DNA of 11,865 nucleotides. Origin: RGIG8306 sp964566025. Its GTDB lineage: Bacteria > Bacillota > Clostridia > Lachnospirales > Lachnospiraceae. Shown one piece after another: positions 1 to 6,749 of this stretch (position 1 is the first letter of the stretch; each line of letters starts with the position of its first letter). Where the stretch lies: NCBI GenBank assembly GCA_964566025.1, contig CAZMHF010000040.1:1-11865 (forward strand). The letters are read 5' to 3'. The notes beneath the pieces are model-generated. The model was given only the letters and a program-made list of their open reading frames with translations, was not told the DNA's origin and made no database searches. Position numbers and translations under genes: made by a program.

Positions 1-72
1 GCCATAAAAAAGAATACCAAAACGAAAACGACTTCTGAAAAGAAGTTCCCAACCATTAAAATGCCCGATTAA
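1..72 (+). CDS. Probable 3' end of a plus-strand gene (partial)
   Basis: Frame 1 is open from the window edge to TAA at 70-72 and encodes a hydrophilic tail rich in Lys and Thr, ending KKFPTIKMPD. The other two plus frames hit stops early. The frame ends nine bases before a strong hairpin (81-129) that is followed by T residues on this strand, which is what the end of a gene convergent with the pyridoxamine kinase gene would look like. Only 23 residues are visible, so the product cannot be named. The frame could be chance, because Lys-rich short frames are common in AT-rich DNA. Confidence 0.4.
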   Translation, partial: AIKKNTKTKTTSEKKFPTIKMPD

Positions 73-80
73 AAAAAATC

Positions 81-129
81 AAGGGCTGTTGTAACATCAC
101 ACAACTACTGTGATGTTACAACAGCCCTT
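81..129. terminator. Bidirectional intrinsic terminator
   Basis: A perfect 20-bp inverted repeat has arms at 81-100 and 110-129 and a 9-nt loop. Read on the minus strand, the hairpin starts 8 nt after the stop codon of the pyridoxal/pyridoxamine kinase gene and is followed by a run of eight T (complement of 71-78). Read on the plus strand, it is followed by TTTGAATTTT. It therefore fits a shared terminator for the leftward kinase gene and a convergent gene entering from the left. Confidence 0.9.
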
Positions 130-136
130 TTGAATT

Positions 137-985
137 TTAATTATCCAATGATTTATTATAGTCGCCTAATACACTTTCAAAGCGTAGCCCCATGCGATGT
201 GCTGAGCCATCTTTTTTTGTTATGTCAATTGCCTTGCATGTGTATTCAACTGCCGCTTCTAATGCTTTTTCAAGCGACAAATCCTGCATGTAAGCACCTA
301 AGAAAAAGGATGCAAAGACATCGCCACTTCCATGGTATTGTCCTTCAATTCGTTTTCCCATTACATAGAAAATCTCGTCTTTTTCAACATCATAGCATCC
401 TGCCCCTAAATCATCCTCTTCAAAAAAGACTCCCGTAAGAATAATCTTTTTTGCTCCTAAGGTCGCTAATTCTCGTAGCAATCCGTCGGCTTCCTCCTTC
501 GTCATCACACCGCCTTTATATTCTTTACCTAACATAAATGCCGCTTCCGTTCGATTTGGAATAATAATATCTGCCTTGCCGCAAAGCTTTGCCATCCCTG
601 TCACCATTTCTTGTGTAAATAGGGAATATAGCTTTCCGTCGTCAGCCATTGCTGGATCAACCAATGTCATGGTCTTTTCACTCTTAAACATATCAAAAAT
701 CTCGCAAATTAGCTCAATTTGTGCTACGGAACCGAGGTATCCTGTGTAAATTGCATCAAATTCAATCTGTTCTTTTTTCCAATGCTTTGCGATAGGCATC
801 ATATCATCTGTTAAATCGCGAAATGTAAAATCGCTAAAGCCACCTGTATGTGTTGAAAGCACTGCCGTTGGCATCACGCTACATTCTACACCTGCTGCCG
901 AAATAATGGGCAATGCTACGGTTAGTGAACACTTTCCTACACCTGATATATCATGAATGGCTACAACTCTTTTTAATGGTTTCAT
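137..985 (-). CDS. pdxY: Pyridoxal/pyridoxamine kinase (PdxY/PdxK family)
   Basis: A 282-residue ribokinase-fold enzyme predicted to phosphorylate pyridoxal, pyridoxamine or pyridoxine with ATP in the cytosol, as part of vitamin B6 salvage. Visible hallmarks are the N-terminal strand and substrate loop (VVAIHDISGVGKCSL, 7-21), STHTGGF (44-50), VDPAMADDGKLY (109-120), the NRTEA segment (144-148), and the anion-hole/catalytic motif GSGD (219-222, Asp222 the predicted base). Length matches the family. The ATG at 985 has an AAAGGAGTG ribosome binding site about 8 nt upstream. The gene lies 49 nt downstream of the DUF4097 gene on the same strand with no terminator between, but has its own extended -10 promoter, and it ends at the 81-129 terminator. 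Family membership is clear; the preferred vitamer cannot be read from the sequence. The symbol pdxY is by family resemblance. Confidence 0.9.
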   Translation of the reverse strand: MKPLKRVVAIHDISGVGKCSLTVALPIISAAGVECSVMPTAVLSTHTGGFSDFTFRDLTDDMMPIAKHWKKEQIEFDAIYTGYLGSVAQIELICEIFDMFKSEKTMTLVDPAMADDGKLYSLFTQEMVTGMAKLCGKADIIIPNRTEAAFMLGKEYKGGVMTKEEADGLLRELATLGAKKIILTGVFFEEDDLGAGCYDVEKDEIFYVMGKRIEGQYHGSGDVFASFFLGAYMQDLSLEKALEAAVEYTCKAIDITKKDGSAHRMGLRFESVLGDYNKSLDN

Positions 986-1016
986 CTTTTAATCACTCCT
1001 TTTCTTGATGAATGCC

Positions 1017-1025
1017 ATTATAACA
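1017..1025 (-). promoter_or_regulatory. Extended -10 promoter for the pyridoxal kinase gene
   Basis: The minus strand reads TGTTATAAT, a perfect TATAAT with the TGn extension, 32 nt upstream of the kinase ATG. No good -35 box lies at the right distance; the closest is GTTCAA or similar. The element sits just beyond the DUF4097 stop codon, so the kinase may be expressed both independently and by readthrough from the PadR operon. Confidence 0.5.
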
Positions 1026-1034
1026 AACATTTTA

Positions 1035-1811
1035 TCACTTGAACCGTACCACTACTTCACCAATTCCACATTCCACTTTGATAAGACCTTCTCGATCTAA
1101 ATGCATACTCTTTTCCAATGCAATACCTGAGCTATCAATTTCTTCACCTATTTTAATATGTCCGATACCACCTTCTATCTCATAGCCAAAAAAGTCTGAC
1201 TCTTTTTCTAGGCGAATATTGCTATAGCCGATACCATTTTCTACTTCTAGACGCTTCGTCAAAATACCATCTCCACGTAAAACCCCTACTGCATTGCTAA
1301 GGGACATCTCATTCGCCTTAATATTGTTCAAATCTACTTCGCCAACACCAAGCGATAAGTCCAGCCGTTTTGTACAAGTCAAATCATCTATTTTAAAAGA
1401 GCCTGCACCAAATTCAAATGTTGCCGTTTCAAGTGTATGTCCTTTTGGTATTGTAATCACTATTTTTCCCGTTTTTCTTTTATAGCCAACTATATTAATT
1501 TCTTTGAAAAATGCATTTTTCTTGCCTTCGGAGCGGATTGTCCATACACCATCTTCGATTGTTGTTTCAAAATTCTCCTCAACATTTTCTGCATTAATTG
1601 AGAACGTGTCCCCTTCCTCGATAATTAACTCTGTCGCTTGCAACTCCATGTCCAATGCCGTAATTTTTTCATCTGTATATTCCTTCACAAAATCAATCGT
1701 TTTTTCATTGGACATCGCTATTGCAAAAATGCCGCCTACAACGCATATAATAAATCCAATAATCAGCAATACAATTGCCGTTGCAACCCATGCACCACTA
1801 GTTTTCTTCAT
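1035..1811 (-). CDS. Membrane-anchored DUF4097-family protein
   Basis: A 258-residue protein with a short basic N-terminus, one hydrophobic helix (about 8-33) and a long hydrophilic region of beta type, probably outside the membrane. The C-terminal half carries recurring Gly-x-Gly turns at about 135, 155, 174, 193, 215 and 249 (GAGSF, GVGEV, AVGVL, GIGYS, GIGHI, GIGEV). Much of the spacing is near 20 residues, typical of the DUF4097/adhesin-like beta-helix fold. The frame opens earlier, at 1832, but the start chosen is the ATG at 1811 because AGGAGG lies 5 nt upstream of it and the reading then begins MKKTSG. This start overlaps the end of the HAAS gene by 14 nt, indicating translational coupling. 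DUF4097 proteins commonly accompany PadR and HAAS proteins. The molecular function is unknown; a role in sensing or responding to envelope state is inference. Confidence 0.85.
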   Translation of the reverse strand: MKKTSGAWVATAIVLLIIGFIICVVGGIFAIAMSNEKTIDFVKEYTDEKITALDMELQATELIIEEGDTFSINAENVEENFETTIEDGVWTIRSEGKKNAFFKEINIVGYKRKTGKIVITIPKGHTLETATFEFGAGSFKIDDLTCTKRLDLSLGVGEVDLNNIKANEMSLSNAVGVLRGDGILTKRLEVENGIGYSNIRLEKESDFFGYEIEGGIGHIKIGEEIDSSGIALEKSMHLDREGLIKVECGIGEVVVRFK

Positions 1812-2451
1812 AGTGTCCTCCTTTTTCTTCATTTAAAAAAAGTTTTTTTGTTAAGTTTTGAATTCCTTTTGTTGCTCCTGCACTATTGCGTACAAGTAAA
1901 TTCGCCAAAACAAACATTAAAATCGTCAATCCAATAAAGATCAGCATAACACCTAATAAAATCACACCTACCCAAAAGCTATTTAGCAGACAATATACCA
2001 TACCAACAAACAATACAATTGAGGTAATTAAAAATCCCATTGCGGTTATATAAAGACTAAAAGCAACAGAAAATACTACTACCCACCACACAAAGAGTGC
2101 AAGATAGGCAAAGGGCATCACAAGAATTGCGCCAATTTCCTCCCATATGTTTGAGAATGTGCTCTTTGGCGATGTATTATTTGATGAATTCTTGTGAGGT
2201 TCTTCCGTCATGTAAGGTTGTTTTGGTGTTTCAGGGCTTTCATAAGAAGCTTCTTCTTTTTTATAATGAAATTCATTTTGAATATTTTGGGCTACTTGCT
2301 TTGGCGATCCAAGCTTTGCAATTTCATTTTCCGCTTCTTCGCCAGCTTCTTCTAAATAGTTTCGATAAAATGTTAACGCTTCTTCCTTTTCTTCTATCGG
2401 AAGTGCGCATAATTCATATTCTAATAATTCTAAAAATCTTTCTCTATTCAA
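1798..2451 (-). CDS. HAAS-domain (DUF1700) membrane protein
   Basis: A 217-residue protein starting MNRERFLELLEYEL. An N-terminal helical HAAS/DUF1700 domain (about 1-65, with the typical ALPIEEKEEALTFYRNYLEEAG and LGSPKQVAQNI segments) is followed by a Ser/Asn/Pro-rich linker (about 68-98) and three or four hydrophobic helices (about 107-188), then a basic cytosolic tail. The start is a TTG at 2451: GAGGAGG lies 9 nt upstream and the protein then begins exactly where family members begin. A longer in-frame reading from 2508 would add 19 residues lying inside padR and is unlikely. The TTG overlaps the padR stop by 8 nt. The family is known as a companion of PadR-type regulators and is thought to relay a signal to them; the signal is unknown. 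The gene is coupled upstream to padR and downstream to the DUF4097 gene. Confidence 0.9.
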   Translation of the reverse strand: MNRERFLELLEYELCALPIEEKEEALTFYRNYLEEAGEEAENEIAKLGSPKQVAQNIQNEFHYKKEEASYESPETPKQPYMTEEPHKNSSNNTSPKSTFSNIWEEIGAILVMPFAYLALFVWWVVVFSVAFSLYITAMGFLITSIVLFVGMVYCLLNSFWVGVILLGVMLIFIGLTILMFVLANLLVRNSAGATKGIQNLTKKLFLNEEKGGHYEEN

Positions 2452-2770
2452 GGTAATTCGCCTCCTCAAAAATTTTATTAATCTTGCTTGTATAGTCATA
2501 CCACTCATTTCGATATAGTATGATTTTATGTTTCCCTCGCTCTGTTACTTGATAATAGCGCCTGTTCCGTCCTGCAAATTCTTTGTCGTATACTTTTAAG
2601 CAATCTTCCCCTTGTAATCTTCGCAAAACGGGGTATAAGGTTGATTCCGATATATCTAAAATCTTTTTTACATCTTGTGTGATTTTATAGCCATAGGTAC
2701 CTTCTTCTTCGCAAGATACAACGGCAAGTACAATGGCATCCAATAATGCTGCACCTGTATTAAAAACCAT
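2444..2770 (-). CDS. PadR-family transcriptional regulator
   Basis: A 108-residue winged helix-turn-helix protein. It shows the PadR pattern LLDAIVLAVVS (9-19), YGYKITQDV (26-34), the recognition helix SESTLYPVLRRLQGEDCL (41-58) and the wing with RRYYQVTERGK (70-80). It then has a short helical dimerisation tail, the PadR-s1 arrangement. It probably represses its own operon, with the HAAS protein as partner or sensor. The ATG at 2770 is preferred over one 12 codons earlier because AGAAAGGA lies 8 nt upstream and the family usually starts just before this point. First gene of the padR-HAAS-DUF4097 operon. Confidence 0.92.
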   Translation of the reverse strand: MVFNTGAALLDAIVLAVVSCEEEGTYGYKITQDVKKILDISESTLYPVLRRLQGEDCLKVYDKEFAGRNRRYYQVTERGKHKIILYRNEWYDYTSKINKIFEEANYLE

Positions 2771-2789
2771 ATGTGTATTCCTTTCTGTT

Positions 2790-2807
2790 GGTGAACGAAT
2801 GCTCACC
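2790..2807. promoter_or_regulatory. Imperfect palindrome in the padR leader
   Basis: GGTGA and TCACC are inverted around 8 nt, with one further C-G pair inside. The element lies between the predicted transcription start and the padR ribosome binding site. It could be an operator for PadR or a small hairpin in the leader. The sequence does not resemble a PadR consensus I can be sure of. Confidence 0.3.
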
Positions 2808-2823
2808 GTACGTTTTTATCAAA

Positions 2824-2839
2824 TGAATCGATCCATTCA
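2824..2839. promoter_or_regulatory. Candidate PadR operator (16-bp near-palindrome)
   Basis: TGAATCGATCCATTCA is symmetric at 14 of 16 positions around GATC. It begins about 12 bp downstream of the -10 box of the padR promoter, covering the likely transcription start region. That is where an autorepressor would block RNA polymerase. Assignment to PadR is inference from position. Confidence 0.4.
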
Positions 2840-2850
2840 CTTGTAATTAT

Positions 2851-2879
2851 ATAATATTATATGGCGTATAATATGTCAA
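2851..2879 (-). promoter_or_regulatory. Sigma-A-type promoter of the padR operon
   Basis: On the minus strand a perfect -35 TTGACA (2879-2874) is followed by a 17-bp spacer and a -10 TATTAT (2856-2851). This predicts a transcript start near 2844 and a leader of about 74 nt before padR. Confidence 0.75.
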
Positions 2880-2916
2880 GCGGTATAGCATAACCTTGTA
2901 TTCTTTTTTCATTCAA

Positions 2917-2954
2917 AAAGCTCTCCTTACTAGATACCTAGTAAGGAGGGCTTT
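2917..2954 (-). terminator. Intrinsic terminator after the DEAD-box helicase operon
   Basis: A 17-bp stem (2917-2933 with 2938-2954, one G-T pair) closes on a 4-nt loop. On the minus strand it is followed by TTTTTG and lies about 120 nt beyond the helicase stop codon. The plus-strand side also has a short T run, but no plus-strand gene ends here. Confidence 0.85.
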
Positions 2955-2964
2955 ATTAGTCACG

Positions 2965-3061
2965 TAAGATACTCGTACCGTTGTTACAAGTCAATGCGGA
3001 TACTCGAAATCCGCTTCGCTACTATTTCAGTAGGAGGTTAAACGGCTTGAGGTGTATCTTG
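2965..3061. other. Structured non-coding element with closing stem and internal hairpins
   Basis: A 7-bp closing stem (AAGATAC 2966-2972 with GTATCTT 3054-3060, plus a T-G pair) encloses several pairings. These are a 6-bp hairpin with a 7-nt loop (2996-3001/3009-3014), a 5-bp hairpin with a 5-nt loop (3019-3023/3029-3033), and CCGTT (2978-2982) with AACGG (3041-3045). CAAG (2987-2990) can alternatively pair with CTTG (3046-3049). GATACTCG occurs twice (2969-2976 and 2999-3006). The block fills the 3' untranslated region between the helicase stop codon and its terminator. It may be a structured 3' UTR, a small RNA, or a copy of a palindromic interspersed repeat. I do not recognise it as a known RNA family, and the strand is not settled. 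Confidence 0.45.
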
Positions 3062-3072
3062 ATTAATTCTAT

Positions 3073-4764
3073 TTATTTCGATTTTGCTTTTTCGATAAAT
3101 ACTTCGTGTCCGCGTATTTTTTTCTTATTACTAAACGTCGTAAGAATCGTTGGCACTGTATCCTTTGGAACTTCTACAAAAGAGAAATTTTCGCAAATTT
3201 CAATAGCACCAATATTTCTGCCAGAAATTTTGCTCTCACCTGCAATTGCCCCTACTAAATCTTGAGGGCGAACCTTATCTCTCTTTCCAACACTTACGAA
3301 CAAACGTGTCATGCCTTCTTCTGTCTTGCGTTTGCCACGACCTTCGCGCTCAGTACCTTTTCCACCACTACGATCCATTCCTCGTCGATTACGGTCAACT
3401 GCACGTCTTTCACGACCATCGCCACGCATATTTCGTTGGCTTCTGTTTTCTAGATTATCCTCAATGTCATCCAAATAATCGGCTGTTTCACCATTTGATA
3501 AATAAAATAATGCCGCCAACGCTTTTGCTGGATCCTCATACTCATTGATTTTTTCTTGAATGGTGGGCAATACCTTTTCAATGTATTCATCGCTAAGTAC
3601 TTGGTCGATTTTCTCGAAAAACTGATCAATTTTTGTCTTGTCAATCTCTTCTTTTGTTGGAAGCTTATCTGCCTTAATCTTGATTCGACAATAATTTTGA
3701 ATATTTCTAAGTTGATTCATATCACGTCTTGTGACTAAGGAATATGCATCTCCACTTTTTCCAGCTCGTCCTGTTCGGCCAATACGGTGAACATAATATT
3801 CGCAATCTTGTGGTAAATCATAATTAAATACCGCATCTATATCGCTGACATCAATACCTCTTGCCGCAACATCCGTTGCAACCAAAATCGTAACGATTCC
3901 TGAACGGAATTGATTCATCACATGGTCTCTTTGTTGTTGCTTCATATCACCATGCAATCCATCTGCATGATAACCGTTTTTGCGCAAGAACGTACATAAC
4001 TCATCCACTTGCTTTTTCGTATTGCAAAATATCATCGAATGTGTTGGATGATATGCATTTAAAAGGCGTGATAATGCCTCTTCTTTTGTTCCAGGTCTTA
4101 ATAAATAGTATTTTTGATTAATATTATTAACCGTTAATTCTTTTTTAGCTACGCGAATAATTAATGGATCATTCATATAATTTCGTGTAATATCCATAAT
4201 CGCTTGTGGCATTGTTGCTGAAAACATCACCGTTTGATGCTCCTCTTTCACGTCTGCCAAAATCGTTTCGATATCTTCACGAAATCCCATGTTTAACATC
4301 TCATCCGCTTCATCTAGTGCGATAATATTAAGATTATCCAGTTTTAATGTTTTCCTTCTCATATGGTCCATCACACGTCCAGGTGTTCCTACGACAATTT
4401 GAACGCCCGCATGCAACGGTTTAATTTGCTTATAAATCTCTTGACCACCATAGACTGCTAATATTTTTACGTCATGCATATACTTCGCAAGTTTATGCAA
4501 CTCTTCGCTAATCTGCATGGCTAATTCTCTTGTTGGACATAAAATAAGTGCTTGTACTTTTTTATTGCTTGGATCAATTTTTTCTAAAATCGGAATTCCA
4601 AATGCTGCTGTTTTGCCCGTTCCCGTCTGAGCTTGTCCTACGACATCCATTCCTTCTAATACAGGCTTGATCGACTCAGCTTGAATATCTGTTGTATCAT
4701 CAAATCCCATATCGCTTACAGCGCGCAAAATTTTATTGCTAATTTCTAATTCATTAAATTTCAA
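3073..4764 (-). CDS. DEAD-box ATP-dependent RNA helicase with DbpA-type RNA-binding tail
   Basis: A 563-residue superfamily 2 helicase of the DeaD/CshA/DbpA group, expected to remodel RNA duplexes and ribonucleoproteins in ribosome assembly, RNA decay or cold adaptation. All core motifs are present: Q motif (about 3-28), AQTGTGKT (45-52), PTRELA (77-82), TPGR (127-130), DEAD (151-154), SAT (182-184), ATDVAARGID (296-305) and HRIGRTGR (326-333). A helical extension (about 365-430) is followed by an Arg/Gly-rich basic linker (about 441-480) and a DbpA RNA-binding domain (about 485-560, starting MTRLFVSVGKRDKV). The start codon is TTG, with GGAAGG about 9 nt upstream; there is no nearby in-frame ATG. 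The gene follows hslO by 35 nt with no terminator between, so it is probably the last gene of the methyltransferase-hslO-helicase operon. Which orthologue (DeaD, CshA or DbpA) it is cannot be decided from sequence reading alone. Confidence 0.93.
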   Translation of the reverse strand: MKFNELEISNKILRAVSDMGFDDTTDIQAESIKPVLEGMDVVGQAQTGTGKTAAFGIPILEKIDPSNKKVQALILCPTRELAMQISEELHKLAKYMHDVKILAVYGGQEIYKQIKPLHAGVQIVVGTPGRVMDHMRRKTLKLDNLNIIALDEADEMLNMGFREDIETILADVKEEHQTVMFSATMPQAIMDITRNYMNDPLIIRVAKKELTVNNINQKYYLLRPGTKEEALSRLLNAYHPTHSMIFCNTKKQVDELCTFLRKNGYHADGLHGDMKQQQRDHVMNQFRSGIVTILVATDVAARGIDVSDIDAVFNYDLPQDCEYYVHRIGRTGRAGKSGDAYSLVTRRDMNQLRNIQNYCRIKIKADKLPTKEEIDKTKIDQFFEKIDQVLSDEYIEKVLPTIQEKINEYEDPAKALAALFYLSNGETADYLDDIEDNLENRSQRNMRGDGRERRAVDRNRRGMDRSGGKGTEREGRGKRKTEEGMTRLFVSVGKRDKVRPQDLVGAIAGESKISGRNIGAIEICENFSFVEVPKDTVPTILTTFSNKKKIRGHEVFIEKAKSK

Positions 4765-4799
4765 AAATGTTTACCTTCCAGTCTTTTTCCTACTATGCG

Positions 4800-5687
4800 T
4801 TATGATCGAATTGCATAACTGTAAAGTTCCTTTAACTCATCTACACTATAATGATAATGCTCATTACAAAAATGACAATTTACTTCTATGCTATTCCCTT
4901 CTTCTATCATTTGGGAAATTTCTTCGCGTCCCAATGATATAATTGCCTTCGCTACTCGCTCCTTTGAGCAATTACACGAAAACTCGACTTCTTTTTTCTC
5001 ATGAATGATCGGTGACATTCCTTCGAAAATATACTCCAAAATTGCTTCTGGATTCATACCCTTACTTAACATCTCTGTGATGGAGGTGATTGATGCTAAT
5101 CTTTCTTCTAACATTGTAATCACTTCATCGCTCGCTCCTGGCATTAGCTGAATAATAAAACCTCCCGCCTCTGCGACCGTATTGTCCTTATTCATCAATA
5201 CGCCTAAGCCAACTGATGATGGTGTTTGCTCGCTGTTGGCAAAATAATAGGTCAAATCCTCTGCGATTTCACTTGTGATCAATATCGTATCACCAACATA
5301 AGGCTCTTTCATACCAATGTCCTTAATCACTTGTAGCACGCCAATGCCAACTGCTGTTGCCACATCAAGTTTGCCTTTTTCATTTGGTGGCAAATTAACA
5401 ATCGGGTTATATGCATAGCCCTTTACTTGTCCATGTGTATTCGCAGTGACTACAAGTCCTTCTACTGGACCATCGCCTGAAATCTTAATGGTCACGATAT
5501 CTTCTTCATTCTTCATCATGGCGCCCATCATAAGACCCGCTGATAAAAGTCTACCAAGTGCTGCCGTAATGACAGGACTTGTTCCATGTGCCTGCCTAGC
5601 TGTTTCCACTACGCATCTTGATGTAATCGCAAATGCGCGAATTTGCGAATCACCTGCAGTTGCTCGAACTAAGTAATCTTTTTTCAT
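4800..5687 (-). CDS. hslO: Hsp33 redox-regulated molecular chaperone
   Basis: A 295-residue cytosolic holdase chaperone. In the known family, oxidative stress releases zinc from four cysteines, forms disulfides and exposes a binding surface for unfolded proteins. The N-terminal domain is recognisable by LVRATAGDSQIRAFAI (6-21), and the redox switch is intact with CNC (Cys238, Cys240) and CHFC (Cys271, Cys274). The frame could begin at a GTG three codons earlier, but the ATG at 5687 is chosen: AGGAG lies 8 nt upstream of it and would abut the GTG. This ATG overlaps the TGA of the methyltransferase gene as ATGA, so the two are translationally coupled. Length and motifs match the family. Confidence 0.95.
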   Translation of the reverse strand: MKKDYLVRATAGDSQIRAFAITSRCVVETARQAHGTSPVITAALGRLLSAGLMMGAMMKNEEDIVTIKISGDGPVEGLVVTANTHGQVKGYAYNPIVNLPPNEKGKLDVATAVGIGVLQVIKDIGMKEPYVGDTILITSEIAEDLTYYFANSEQTPSSVGLGVLMNKDNTVAEAGGFIIQLMPGASDEVITMLEERLASITSITEMLSKGMNPEAILEYIFEGMSPIIHEKKEVEFSCNCSKERVAKAIISLGREEISQMIEEGNSIEVNCHFCNEHYHYSVDELKELYSYAIRS

Positions 5688-6436
5688 TTCCCACACTCCT
5701 GCAAAACGATAATCACCCTTTCGGCTAGCCCAAAGCTTTCTTTTTCCGAAAAATCAAACTCCATCTCCTCATCATAAATACCAATCAGCTTCATGCCTGA
5801 TTGTTCAATCAATGATGTAATTTCTTTCACCGAATATGCTCTCTGATAATGCTGCTCTTCATATTTTGTATACGTATTTCCTTCTTCATTTATGAAAAAA
5901 GTAACGCTATACTCATTAATCTTATCTTCTTCATCATATAGATTATTCCAAATATAATAATGATCATCAACACAATCCGAAAACGTTGAATCCCCAAATT
6001 TCTCACGGTAGAGATACTCTGTTTTTAAATCAAACACAAAAATCCCACCTGGCTCTAAAAAATTATTTACCAATTGTAAAACGCCCAAAAACGCTTCTTC
6101 GTCTAATAAATAGTTCATGGTATCGCAAATGCTATAAAAGGCGCTTACTGTACCAAATAGATCCAACTCACATATGTCTTGATTTAAATATAAAATCCCT
6201 TCGTCGTTAATGCTGCTTGCCTCCATAAGCATTTCCTCTGAAGAATCAACGCCTATCATATCATATCCTTGGCAATGTAGCAAGCGCGTCATGATTCCCG
6301 TGCCACAACCTAAGTCACAAACGATTCCTTTTTCAATCCCTTGCTCCCTTAATTGGTTTATAATAATGCTTGACCATTTCTCGTACGGAATATCCCGCAT
6401 AAATTTTTCGTAGACCTCTGCAAACTTCTGATACAT
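5684..6436 (-). CDS. Class I SAM-dependent methyltransferase
   Basis: A 250-residue protein with a Rossmann-type methyltransferase domain. It has the SAM-binding motif DLGCGTG (41-47), the acidic residue of motif II (Asp64 in GVDSS), the QDICELDL segment (86-93), and LEPGGIFVFDLKTEYL (127-142). The C-terminal part (about 150-250) is a beta-rich region typical of small-molecule methyltransferases annotated only to family level. The substrate is unknown. The frame extends to 6490, but the ATG at 6436 is chosen because AAAGGA lies 6-7 nt upstream and MYQKFAEVYEKFM is the usual start of relatives. The longer form would cover the divergent promoter at 6458-6486. It is the first gene of an operon with hslO and the helicase gene. 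I see no convincing promoter for this operon in the short upstream region. Confidence 0.85.
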   Translation of the reverse strand: MYQKFAEVYEKFMRDIPYEKWSSIIINQLREQGIEKGIVCDLGCGTGIMTRLLHCQGYDMIGVDSSEEMLMEASSINDEGILYLNQDICELDLFGTVSAFYSICDTMNYLLDEEAFLGVLQLVNNFLEPGGIFVFDLKTEYLYREKFGDSTFSDCVDDHYYIWNNLYDEEDKINEYSVTFFINEEGNTYTKYEEQHYQRAYSVKEITSLIEQSGMKLIGIYDEEMEFDFSEKESFGLAERVIIVLQECGK

Positions 6437-6457
6437 AGTATTTCCTTTGCTCTTTGA

Positions 6458-6486
6458 TTGATTGTCTGTCGCTTTTCTGCTATAAT
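6458..6486 (+). promoter_or_regulatory. Promoter of the small membrane-protein gene
   Basis: TTGATT (6458-6463), a 17-bp spacer and a perfect TATAAT (6481-6486) with a TGC extension (6478-6480). The predicted start is near 6493, giving a leader of fewer than 20 nt that contains the AGGAGG site. Confidence 0.7.
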
Positions 6487-6509
6487 CCACTCATATATAG
6501 GAGGTTATT

Positions 6510-6749
6510 ATGTCAAAGCGAATTATTTCTTGGGTATGCATTGCTTTACTTATTTTTATTATTATAGGCATGGCGTTATCCGCACTCTTCTGGCCCGATT
6601 TATTTATGGTATTCTTTTTGCTAATGATTATCGTTCCTGTTTTGATGTTTATCTTTATCAAAACATATGATGTGCTTAAGAAAAAAGGAGCCTCACTCGC
6701 TTCTGAACTTGAATCGGAGGAAGGCTCTCAAACTTCTGATGATAATTAA
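6510..6749 (+). CDS. Small two-helix membrane protein, function unknown
   Basis: A 79-residue protein with a basic N-terminus (MSKR), two adjacent hydrophobic helices (about 5-27 and 30-50), and a charged, Ser/Glu-rich tail ending SQTSDDN that is probably cytosolic. A perfect AGGAGG (6499-6504) lies 5 nt before the ATG and a good promoter precedes it, so the gene is real although I do not recognise its family. It is transcribed divergently from the methyltransferase operon and convergently with hemW. Its TAA and the hemW TAA overlap on opposite strands, and no terminator separates them. Confidence 0.8.
   Translation: MSKRIISWVCIALLIFIIIGMALSALFWPDLFMVFFLLMIIVPVLMFIFIKTYDVLKKKGASLASELESEEGSQTSDDN

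Noticed and set aside
1504..1937. Two overlapping plus-strand frames opposite the DUF4097 and HAAS genes
   Set aside because: Both are low-complexity shadows without ribosome binding sites; the opposite-strand genes have strong ones and recognisable families.
2097..2456. 119-codon plus-strand open frame opposite the HAAS gene
   Set aside because: It is the complement of hydrophobic and helical codons of a well-supported gene, with no start signals of its own.
2965..3061. Possible tRNA or degenerate tRNA (7-bp closing stem, a hairpin with a 7-nt loop, TTCGAGT loop on the minus strand)
   Set aside because: On neither strand do the arms fall in tRNA order: the T-arm-like hairpin is not next to the acceptor strand, the 7-nt loop lacks T33 in the plus orientation, and a D-arm is not convincing.
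2981..3265. 94-codon plus-strand frame through the structured element and the helicase 3' end
   Set aside because: It has no ribosome binding site, and most of it is antisense to the DbpA-type domain of the helicase.
6511..6516. TTGACA on the minus strand as the -35 of the methyltransferase operon
   Set aside because: No acceptable -10 box is found at 15-19 bp spacing.
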